Shown here one piece after another: positions 32,156 to 39,930 of a stretch of DNA of 41,326 nt. Made by a program: the position numbers and the translations under genes. The stretch's first letter is position 1. Every line of letters begins with the position of its first letter. The notes under the pieces were generated by a model, which ran no database searches, was not told the origin of the DNA, and saw nothing but the letters and a program-made list of their open reading frames with translations. This DNA comes from an uncultured Clostridia bacterium. GTDB taxonomy: Bacteria > Bacillota > Clostridia > TANB77 > CAG-508. Where the stretch lies: assembly GCA_934169575.1 (NCBI GenBank), contig CAKPOA010000013.1:1-41326 (forward strand). Direction: 5' to 3'.

Positions 32156-33526
32156 ATGAATGTAGAGATTTTAGAAAAAATAATAGAATTAATAAAAGAT
32201 AAAAAAATCAATCAATTACATAATTTATTAGATACAATTAATTGTGCAGATTTTCCAGCATTATTTGAAAAATTAGGAGAGGTAGATAAAGAATATATTC
32301 CTATAATCTATAGATTACTTCCGAAAGATAAAGCAGCAGAAGTATTTGTAGAATTAGATCCAGATCTTCAAGAACAATTAATAAATGTATTTACAGATAA
32401 AGAATTAAAAAGAGTAATAGACGAATTATTTATGGATGATACTGTAGACTTAATTGAGGAAATGCCATCAAATGTGGTAAAAAGAATTTTGAAAAATATA
32501 AAACCAGATAATAGAAAGATTATAAATGAATTATTAAAATTTCCTGAAGATAGTGCAGGAAGTATTATGACTACAGAATTTGTAGAATTAAAAAAAGACA
32601 TGACTGTAGAAAAAGCATTTGAAATTATAAAAAAGACAGGAATAAAAAAAGAAACAGTATATATATGTTATGTTGTTGATCAATATAGAGTATTGATCGG
32701 AACAGTAGCAATAAAAGATTTACTTGTATCTGAAAGAGATGTTTTAATACAAGATATTTTAGAAGAAAATGTAATAAGTGTATTAACAACAGAAGATAAA
32801 GAAGAAGTTGCAAAAATGTTTGATAAATATAATTTTATGGCTCTTCCAGTTGTAGACAAAGATAATCGTCTAGTTGGTATAGTAACAATTGATGATGCTA
32901 TTGATGTTATGCAAGAAGAGACAACAGAGGATTTTGAAAAAATGGCTGCTATGTTACCAGCAGAAGATACTTATTTTAAAACAAGTGTATTTACACATGC
33001 TAAAAATAGAATTATGTGGTTACTTATATTAATGCTTACATCTGCATTTACAGGAGCGATTATAGAAAAATCACAAAATGCGATATCAACAATACCAATT
33101 CTTGTAGCATTTCTACCTATGATAATGGGAACAGGTGGAAATTGTGGTTCACAAAGTTCAACATTAATAATAAGAGGTTTGGCACTTGATGAAATTAAAT
33201 TTTCAGATATCTTTAAAGCTATTTGGAAAGAGCTTAGAGTAGCTTTATTACTTGGTATAACACTTGCTGCAGTTACTGCATTAAGAATATTTATACAATA
33301 TGGTGGAGAATATCATGATCAGATTTTACAAATATCAATTGTTGTTGGAGGAACATTAATTTTAACAGCAATTATTGCAGAATTAATGGGTTGTACTTTG
33401 CCAATGATAGCTAAAAAATTAGGCCTTGACCCTGCAATAATGGCATCTCCTTTGATTACTACAGGTGTTGACTTATGTTCTAATTTAGTATTTTTCAAAA
33501 TGATAACATTAGTAATGGGGGTATAA
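32156..33526 (+). CDS. mgtE: Magnesium transporter MgtE
   Basis: Magnesium-gated magnesium channel of the plasma membrane. The 456 aa chain has an N-terminal alpha-solenoid MgtE_N domain (about 1-125), a CBS pair (about 130-250) that senses cytoplasmic magnesium, a plug helix and five transmembrane helices (about 285-456). The pore segment GTGGNCGSQSS (about 324-334) and TTGVDLCSN near 438-446 with its conserved Asp are present. RBS AGGGGGT. No M-box riboswitch fits in the 54-base gap after der. Confidence 0.95.
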   Translation: MNVEILEKIIELIKDKKINQLHNLLDTINCADFPALFEKLGEVDKEYIPIIYRLLPKDKAAEVFVELDPDLQEQLINVFTDKELKRVIDELFMDDTVDLIEEMPSNVVKRILKNIKPDNRKIINELLKFPEDSAGSIMTTEFVELKKDMTVEKAFEIIKKTGIKKETVYICYVVDQYRVLIGTVAIKDLLVSERDVLIQDILEENVISVLTTEDKEEVAKMFDKYNFMALPVVDKDNRLVGIVTIDDAIDVMQEETTEDFEKMAAMLPAEDTYFKTSVFTHAKNRIMWLLILMLTSAFTGAIIEKSQNAISTIPILVAFLPMIMGTGGNCGSQSSTLIIRGLALDEIKFSDIFKAIWKELRVALLLGITLAAVTALRIFIQYGGEYHDQILQISIVVGGTLILTAIIAELMGCTLPMIAKKLGLDPAIMASPLITTGVDLCSNLVFFKMITLVMGV

Positions 33527-33527
33527 G

Positions 33528-34524
33528 ATGAAAGATATTATTGTACTTGGAATTGAATCAAGTTGTGACGAAACATCAGTTTCTGTTGTAAAAAACGGTA
33601 GAGAAGTTTTATCAAATGTTATAGATACTCAAATACCTATACACGAAAAGTATGGTGGTGTTGTTCCTGAAATAGCTTCAAGAAATCATATAGAAGCAAT
33701 CACAAGAGTAACAAAAACTGCATTGCAACAAGCATGTATAGATTTTAAAGATATTGATGTTATATCACCAACATATGGACCTCGGATTAGTAGGTGCTTT
33801 ACTTGTTGGATTATCGTATGGAAAATCACTAAGTTATGCTTTAAATAAACCATTAGTTGGGGTAAACCATATACAAGGTCATATAGCCGCAAATTATATT
33901 ACATATAAAGATTTAAAACCACCTTTTATTTGTGTGTTAATATCAGGTGGCAATACCCAAATAATAAATGTTAAAGATTATACTGAATTTGAAGTACTTG
34001 GCAAAACAAGAGATGATGCTATTGGAGAAGCATTTGACAAAGTTGCAAGAGTTGTTGGTTTAGGTTATCCAGGAGGGCCTAAAGTAGATAAATTGGCAAA
34101 AAATGGTGTACCTAACATTAATTTCACAAAAACACATTTTGATAATAGCTTAGATTTTAGTTTTAGTGGTATAAAAACAGCAGTGATAAATATAAAACAT
34201 AACAAACCAGAAACTGATTCAGCAGATTTGTGTGCGAGTTTTCAAAAAAATGTTACAGAAATTTTAATTGAAAATACTAATAAAGCAATTAATAATACAC
34301 ATATTAAGCAAATTGCTATAGCAGGTGGAGTTTCAGCAAATAGTTATATACGAAATGCTTTTTTAGAACTAGAAAATCAATACAATGATTTAAAAGTATA
34401 TATGCCAGATTTAAAGTTGTGTACAGATAATGCTGCTATGATTGCATCTGCAGGATATTATAATTATATAAAGGGAAAAATAGATGATTTATCATTAAAT
34501 GCTATTCCAAATTTGAAATTATAA
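33528..34524 (+). CDS. tsaD: tRNA N6-threonylcarbamoyladenosine synthase TsaD, frameshifted
   Basis: Transfers threonylcarbamoyl to A37 of tRNAs reading ANN codons, with TsaB, TsaE and TsaC. The frame from 33528 (IESSCDETSVSVV) ends falsely at 33848 after TYGP. The next frame, from about 33784, continues GLVGALLVGLSYGKSLSYAL through the metal motif HIQGH (about 33872-33886), ISGGNTQ, FSGIKTA and the C-terminal GGVSANSYIRN. Removing one C at 33783 in GGACCTCGGATTA restores GPGLVGALL, the invariant family sequence, and a full-length protein of about 331 aa. TsaD is essential in most bacteria, so an assembly or read error is likely; a true mutation or heterogeneity is the alternative. Confidence 0.9.
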
Positions 34525-34535
34525 GGAGAAAAAAT

Positions 34536-35258
34536 ATGTCAATATATGTAATTGGAGATTTACATTTATCATTTAATGAAAATAAACCTATGGATATATT
34601 CGGAGAAAATTGGAAAAATCATGAAGAAAAAATAAAAAAGGATTGGGAGAAAAAAGTAAAACCGCAAGATACTGTTATATTAATAGGGGATTTTTCATGG
34701 TCAATGAGTTTACAAAATACTTTAATGGATTTTGAATATATAAATAATCTACCAGGTAAAAAAATTTTATTAAAAGGGAACCATGATTATTGGTGGACAA
34801 CATTAACAAATATAAGAAAATTCCTAGTTGAAAACAATATAAATGATATTGAATTTTTGCAAAATAATTCTTTTTGTATTGAGAATAAAATTATATGTGG
34901 TACTAGAGGTTGGAATGTAAATAGTTTTGAGCAAACAGAACATAGTTTAAAAATGATAAAACGTGAGTGTCAAAGATTAGAATTATCAATACAAGATGGA
35001 ATTAAAAATTATGGTGATGACAAAGAGATAATAGCTTTTTTACATTATCCGCCAATTTTGAAAATGCAAATTTTTCAAAATGAAATAACACCATTTATTG
35101 AAATTTTAAAAAAATATGATATAAAAAAATGTTATTATGGACATTTACATGGTTCTTCTATAAAAACAGTAGAAAAAAATGAAATATATGAAGGAATAGA
35201 ATTAATTCTTGCAAGTGCAGACGGAGTAGATTTTAAACTTCAGAAAATAAAGGAATGA
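34536..35258 (+). CDS. Calcineurin-like metallophosphoesterase
   Basis: Cytoplasmic phosphoesterase of the calcineurin-like superfamily, 240 aa. Metal ligands are visible in GDLHLS (7-12), GDFSW (about 51-55), GNHDYWW (about 80-86), and the late HYPP and GHLHG (about 206-210). The substrate is unknown; related proteins of this length are often annotated phosphohydrolases in the TsaD-recG neighbourhood of clostridia. RBS AAGGAG. It lies 11 bases after tsaD and 6 before recG, so it is part of the same operon. Confidence 0.9.
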   Translation: MSIYVIGDLHLSFNENKPMDIFGENWKNHEEKIKKDWEKKVKPQDTVILIGDFSWSMSLQNTLMDFEYINNLPGKKILLKGNHDYWWTTLTNIRKFLVENNINDIEFLQNNSFCIENKIICGTRGWNVNSFEQTEHSLKMIKRECQRLELSIQDGIKNYGDDKEIIAFLHYPPILKMQIFQNEITPFIEILKKYDIKKCYYGHLHGSSIKTVEKNEIYEGIELILASADGVDFKLQKIKE

Positions 35259-35264
35259 AAATAA

Positions 35265-37310
35265 ATGATAAATTTAGATAAAGAAGTTCAATATGTAAAA
35301 AATGTTGGACCTAATAGAGTAAAATTACTTAATAAATTAAACATATTTACATTAAAAGATTTAATAACATATTTTCCAAGAAACCATGAAGATAGAAGTA
35401 TAAATAAAAAAATTGCACAATGTCAAGATGGAGAAACTGTATTAATAAAAGCAAAAGCAATTACAAAAGTTACAGAAATGAGAACTAGGAGAGTTTCTGT
35501 TTATAGATTAGTTGTACAAGATGATACAGCAAGTTGTGTAATAACATGGTTTAATCAAAAATATTTGAAAGAAAAATTTATATATGGAAAAGTTTATACA
35601 TTTTATGGCAAAATTGAAAATAAAAACGGGATTTTTCAAATGAAATCACCTGTATTTGATGAATCAGGAATTGATAAAAATACAGGTAGAATTATCCCTA
35701 TATATCCACTTACGAGCAAACTTTCACAAAATACATTAAGAAAAATTATTGAAAATGGAATAGATGAGGTATATGGTAGTTTAGAAGAAAATTTACCAGA
35801 TTACATTTTGAAAAAATACGATTTATTAGAAATAAATGAAGCATATAAAAATATACATTTTCCAAAAAATAATTTAGAATTTGCAAAGGCAAAAAAAAGA
35901 TTAGTTTTTGAAGAATTACTTGCATTACAATTAGCTTTATTAAGATTGAAAATTGGACAAAATTGTGATGAAAAAGGAATTGAATTTGACAAAAATGTAT
36001 ACATGCAAGATGTTATTAATATTTTGCCTTTTACTCTTACAAATGCACAATTACGTGTATTAAAAGAAATAAATTATGATATGGAAAAAAATACACCTAT
36101 GAATAGATTACTTCAAGGTGATGTTGGTTCAGGAAAAACTGTTATAAGTGTAATTTCAGCATATAAAGCAGTAAAAAGTGGATATCAAGTAGCAATAATG
36201 GCTCCTACTGCAATACTTGCAGAACAACACTTGCAAAATTTTAAAAGAATTTTAGAGCGATTTGGAATTAAATGCGAACTTTTAGTTTCAAATATTACGA
36301 AAAAAAATAAGCAAATTATATTAGATAAATTAGCAAATGGAAAAATAGATATTTTAATTGGAACTCATGCAATTTTAGAAGAAAATGTTATATTCAAAAA
36401 TTTAGGATTGGTTGTAACTGATGAACAACATAGATTTGGTGTTAAACAACGTGCAAAAATTGTTGCAAAAGGTAATAATCCAGATGTTATAGTAATGTCT
36501 GCAACACCAATTCCTAGAACTTTAGCACTTATATTATATGGTGACCTTGATATTTCTATAATTGATGAACTTCCACCTAATAGAAAGAAAATAGAAACAT
36601 TTGCAATAACTAAAGATTTAGAGGAAAGATTAAACAATTTTGTTAAAAAGCTTATAAATGAAGGAAGACAAGCATATATTGTTTGCCCATTAGTGGAAGA
36701 TTCAGAAGATTCAGATTTAAAATCTGTGACAGCTCTTGCTGAAAAATATAAAACAGAGATCTTTAAAGAATATAGACTAGAATATTTACATGGAAAAATG
36801 AAACCAAAGGAAAAAGATGAAATAATGTTAAAATTTAAAAATGGAGAAATAGATATTTTAATATCTACAACAGTTATTGAAGTTGGAGTTGATGTACCTA
36901 ATGCAAGTATAATGGTAATTGAAAATGCAGAAAGATTTGGGTTAGCTCAATTACATCAATTGCGTGGAAGAGTCGGTAGAGGGGAATATAAATCTTATTG
37001 TATTTTAAAAAATGAGGGACATAGTAAAACATCAAAAGAAAGAATGAAGATAATGTGTCAGACAAATGATGGATTTATTATTTCTGAAAAAGACTTAGAA
37101 CTTCGTGGATCTGGTGATTTTTTTGGAACAGCACAACATGGCGTTCCAGAATTTAAAATTGCAAACCTTTTTGAAAATATTCAAGAATTAAAAATTGTTC
37201 AAAATCTTGCTACAAATATAATTCAAGAAGATCCAAATTTAGAACTCGAGAAAAATTTTAGATTAAAAACATTAATTCAAGATAAGTTTACAAGTAGAAT
37301 TGAAATTTAA
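35265..37310 (+). CDS. recG: ATP-dependent DNA helicase RecG
   Basis: Remodels stalled replication forks and branched DNA. The 681 aa protein has an N-terminal wedge/OB domain (about 1-240), Walker A GDVGSGKT (about 285-292), the DEQH box (about 385-388), the SATPIPRTLAL motif (about 410-420), motif VI QLRGRVGRG (about 565-573) and the RecG C-terminal domain. Full length for the family. The start has AGGAA 10 bases upstream. It is co-transcribed with the phosphoesterase gene and the following small membrane gene. Confidence 0.97.
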   Translation: MINLDKEVQYVKNVGPNRVKLLNKLNIFTLKDLITYFPRNHEDRSINKKIAQCQDGETVLIKAKAITKVTEMRTRRVSVYRLVVQDDTASCVITWFNQKYLKEKFIYGKVYTFYGKIENKNGIFQMKSPVFDESGIDKNTGRIIPIYPLTSKLSQNTLRKIIENGIDEVYGSLEENLPDYILKKYDLLEINEAYKNIHFPKNNLEFAKAKKRLVFEELLALQLALLRLKIGQNCDEKGIEFDKNVYMQDVINILPFTLTNAQLRVLKEINYDMEKNTPMNRLLQGDVGSGKTVISVISAYKAVKSGYQVAIMAPTAILAEQHLQNFKRILERFGIKCELLVSNITKKNKQIILDKLANGKIDILIGTHAILEENVIFKNLGLVVTDEQHRFGVKQRAKIVAKGNNPDVIVMSATPIPRTLALILYGDLDISIIDELPPNRKKIETFAITKDLEERLNNFVKKLINEGRQAYIVCPLVEDSEDSDLKSVTALAEKYKTEIFKEYRLEYLHGKMKPKEKDEIMLKFKNGEIDILISTTVIEVGVDVPNASIMVIENAERFGLAQLHQLRGRVGRGEYKSYCILKNEGHSKTSKERMKIMCQTNDGFIISEKDLELRGSGDFFGTAQHGVPEFKIANLFENIQELKIVQNLATNIIQEDPNLELEKNFRLKTLIQDKFTSRIEI

Positions 37311-37327
37311 TATTTGGAGGATTTAAT

Positions 37328-37516
37328 ATGCTAACAATTATATTAAGATTAATAGGTCTATTATTGATATTAGCTGGTGTAATTATGATATATGATGCTA
37401 GAATTTTAACTAAGAACCTTTTTAGCTTTGGAGATCAAAATGAAGCATCAACAGGATTAAAAATTCTAGGTTTTATTATATCTATAATAGGTTCATTAAT
37501 TGTATGTTTTAATTAA
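37328..37516 (+). CDS. Small two-helix membrane protein, 62 aa
   Basis: Hydrophobic protein with two membrane helices (about 2-24 and 43-61) joined by a short loop containing DARILTKNLFSFGDQNEAS. I do not recognise it beyond similarity in style to small conserved clostridial membrane proteins. GGAGG 7 bases before the ATG and its position 17 bases after recG support a real gene at the end of that operon. Confidence 0.7.
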   Translation: MLTIILRLIGLLLILAGVIMIYDARILTKNLFSFGDQNEASTGLKILGFIISIIGSLIVCFN

Positions 37517-37522
37517 ATACTA

Positions 37523-37551
37523 TTCACAAACTGAAAAAAATATGATATAAT
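37523..37551 (+). promoter_or_regulatory. Sigma-A promoter of rho
   Basis: TTCACA at 37523-37528, 17-base spacer, TATAAT at 37546-37551. It gives a leader of about 100 nt. Confidence 0.65.
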
Positions 37552-37591
37552 ACAAATATTATTATATCAAACACTGTATTTATTCGCAAAT

Positions 37592-37617
37592 ATATTTAAG
37601 ATAGAATTCTTAAATAT
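37592..37617 (+). promoter_or_regulatory. Leader hairpin upstream of rho
   Basis: ATATTTAAGA (37592-37601) pairs perfectly with TCTTAAATAT (37608-37617) within the rho leader, with no T-run. rho is commonly autoregulated in its leader, so this may take part, but the link is inference. Confidence 0.4.
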
Positions 37618-37660
37618 CACAACAATATCCCACAATTAAAATAAAAGGAGGCTATATAAA

Positions 37661-39040
37661 ATGTCAGAATTAGAACATAAAACTTTAATGGAATTAAAGC
37701 AAATGGCAAAAGAAAATAATATAAAAAATATATCAAAACTAAAAAAAGAAGAATTGATAAATATATTAGAACAAATAAATCAAAAAAGTGAAAATAACAT
37801 TATTGAAGAAAATACAAATAATTTTGAAAATAAAAAATATGATTATGCAGATGAAGATAGTGAAGAAGAAAACGAATTAGGAGTAGCAGAATCTGAAATA
37901 TCATATCAAATAAATAATGAAGAAGATGAAATTATAGAAGGTATATTGGATGTATTACCTGATGGATATGGATTTTTAAGAGGAGATAATTTTTTATCAA
38001 CTCCAAAAGATATTTACATATCACCAGTTCAAATTAGAAGATTCAAACTTGAAACAGGTGACCTTGTAAAAGGAATTGCCAGATGTAAAGAAGGAGAAAA
38101 ATTTCCATCACTAATATTTGTTGGTGAAGTTAATGGTGAACATCCAGAAAAAGCAATAAAAAGAAAAAGGTTTGATGAATTAACACCTATTTATCCATGT
38201 GAAAGATTAAAATTAGAGACAACATCTACTAAATATGCAACCAGAATAATAGATTTAATTTCACCAATTGGAAAAGGGCAGAGGGGTCAAATTGTTGCTC
38301 CACCAAAAGTAGGAAAAACTACACTTTTAAAAGAGATTGCAAACAGTATTGCTACAAATAACCCAGAATGTGAATTAATTGTATTATTAATTGATGAAAG
38401 ACCAGAAGAAGTAACTGATATGCAACGTTCTATAAATGGTCAAATTATTTATTCTACATTTGACGAATTACCTGAACATCATGTTAAAGTTGCAGAAATG
38501 GTAATAGAAAGAGCAAAAAGATTAGTTGAACAAGGAAGAGATGTTGTAGTATTACTTGATAGTATTACAAGACTTACAAGAGCATATAACTTAACTATTC
38601 CATCTTCTGGAAGAACTTTGTCTGGTGGTATTGATCCAGCAAGTCTTCATAAACCTAAAAAGTTCTTTGGAGCTGCTAGAAATATTGAATTTGGTGGAAG
38701 TTTAACAATACTTGCAACTTCACTTGTTGAAACAGGAAGTAGAATGGATGATGTTATATTTGAAGAATTCAAAGGAACAGGTAATATGGAAGTTCATCTT
38801 GATAGAAAACTTTCTGAAAAACGTATTTTCCCTGCAATTGATATAAACAAATCTGGTACAAGGCGTGAAGATTTACTTCTTTCTAAAAAAGAATTAGAAA
38901 CTGTTTTTGCAATTAGAAAAGCTATGAATAGCTTGCCTGTTGCTGATGTTACAGAACATATTATAACAGAGATGATACAATCTAAAAATAATGATGAATT
39001 TTTAGATAGAATGGACTTATTTTTAAAAAGATTTAAATAA
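37661..39040 (+). CDS. rho: Transcription termination factor Rho
   Basis: Hexameric RNA helicase that ends untranslated transcripts. The 459 aa protein has an N-terminal helical Rho_N domain (about 1-36), an acidic insertion (about 40-90), a cold-shock-like RNA-binding domain (about 95-165, with GYGFLRG near 105-111) and the ATPase core: Walker A APPKVGKTT (about 211-219), catalytic Glu in LIDERPEEV (about 242-250), and the Q/R-loop region DSITRLTRAYN (about 300-310). RBS AAAGGAGG. It is a single-gene unit downstream of the recG operon. Confidence 0.98.
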   Translation: MSELEHKTLMELKQMAKENNIKNISKLKKEELINILEQINQKSENNIIEENTNNFENKKYDYADEDSEEENELGVAESEISYQINNEEDEIIEGILDVLPDGYGFLRGDNFLSTPKDIYISPVQIRRFKLETGDLVKGIARCKEGEKFPSLIFVGEVNGEHPEKAIKRKRFDELTPIYPCERLKLETTSTKYATRIIDLISPIGKGQRGQIVAPPKVGKTTLLKEIANSIATNNPECELIVLLIDERPEEVTDMQRSINGQIIYSTFDELPEHHVKVAEMVIERAKRLVEQGRDVVVLLDSITRLTRAYNLTIPSSGRTLSGGIDPASLHKPKKFFGAARNIEFGGSLTILATSLVETGSRMDDVIFEEFKGTGNMEVHLDRKLSEKRIFPAIDINKSGTRREDLLLSKKELETVFAIRKAMNSLPVADVTEHIITEMIQSKNNDEFLDRMDLFLKRFK

Positions 39041-39061
39041 GAAGTATTGACAAAAAGATGA

Positions 39062-39126
39062 TATAGTTGCATGATACTTATGTAAACTCACATGGTTGAT
39101 ATTTAATTGCAACTATAACTTTTTTA
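39062..39126 (+). other. Long-loop inverted repeat between rho and the TetR gene
   Basis: TATAGTTGCA (39062-39071) and TGCAACTATA (39108-39117) are perfect inverted repeats; ATGT/ACAT can pair inside, and ACTTTTTT follows. It may be the rho terminator or a leader attenuator of the regulator gene, since a TTGACA (39047-39052) lies just upstream. Confidence 0.5.
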
Positions 39127-39139
39127 AGGAGTAATTATA

Positions 39140-39709
39140 ATGAATAAAACAAAAAGGAGAATTTTTAATACAGCAATCAAAATGTTTTCAAAAAAGGGAT
39201 ATGATAATACAAGTGTTGAAGAGATAACAGCAATAGCAGGAGTGGCAAAAGGATCACTATACTATCATTTTTCTAAAAAAGAAGACATATTTGATATGTT
39301 ATTAAAAGAAGGATTCGAATTATTAAAAAACAATATAGAAATAAAGACAAAGAACTGTACTACTGCATTAGAAAAAATAAAAGCAGTCATACTAATACAA
39401 ATAAAAGTAATTGTAAAATATGAGTATTTCCTTAATGTCGTTTTTTCACAATTATGGGGTGAAGAAGAAAAAAATAAAAAGTGTAAAAAAGCAGTTTTTC
39501 AATATATCAAAATCATTGAAGAAATAGTAAATGAAGGGATTGAAAATGGGGAATTTTATGATGGGGATGTAGAAGCAATAGCATCCGGAATTTTTGGAGT
39601 TACATGTTCAAGTCTTATTTATAGAATAAAAAAAAACAGACAAGTAGATATAATGCAGGTATATAATGGATTTATTAATAATGTTACAAGAACATTAAGT
39701 AAAAAATGA
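39140..39709 (+). CDS. TetR/AcrR family transcription regulator
   Basis: 189 aa repressor with an N-terminal helix-turn-helix: FNTAIKMFSKKGYDNTSVEE then AGVAKGSLYYHFSKKEDIF (about 10-52). The C-terminal helical ligand pocket (about 60-185) cannot be matched to a ligand by eye. The gene lies directly upstream of a long-chain acyl-CoA synthetase whose promoter carries an ACTGN6CAGT dyad, so it probably controls fatty-acid activation in response to acyl-CoA, like FadR-type TetR proteins (inference). RBS AAGGAG. Confidence 0.9.
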   Translation: MNKTKRRIFNTAIKMFSKKGYDNTSVEEITAIAGVAKGSLYYHFSKKEDIFDMLLKEGFELLKNNIEIKTKNCTTALEKIKAVILIQIKVIVKYEYFLNVVFSQLWGEEEKNKKCKKAVFQYIKIIEEIVNEGIENGEFYDGDVEAIASGIFGVTCSSLIYRIKKNRQVDIMQVYNGFINNVTRTLSKK

Positions 39710-39741
39710 AAAATATTATTTTTACGATGAAAAGAGGTACA

Positions 39742-39777
39742 ATAGTTAATTACAAATAAGTAATTAGCTATTTTTTT
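39742..39777 (+). terminator. Terminator of the TetR gene
   Basis: ATAGTTAATTAC (39742-39753) pairs with GTAATTAGCTAT (39760-39771), with one G-T position, then a run of six or more T residues. Confidence 0.8.
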
Positions 39778-39851
39778 GTATTTAGACTAAGTGTTCAGTT
39801 AATAAGTGATTTAAAAAAAATATATTTCCTAAAGCACTGAAAATAGATTGT

Positions 39852-39897
39852 ACTGACCTACCAGTCTATAGACATTCATTTATGATTGTGATATAAA
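39852..39897 (+). promoter_or_regulatory. Promoter and candidate TetR operator of the acyl-CoA synthetase gene
   Basis: TAGACA (39869-39874) and TATAAA (39892-39897), 17-base spacer; an alternative -10 TATAAT lies at 39898-39903. Just upstream, abutting the -35, ACTG (39852-39855) and CAGT (39862-39865) form a dyad in TACTGACCTACCAGTC, similar to operators of TetR/AcrR regulators. Confidence 0.55.
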
Positions 39898-39930
39898 TAT
39901 AATACAAATTTAAAAGTAGTAGGAGAAAAT

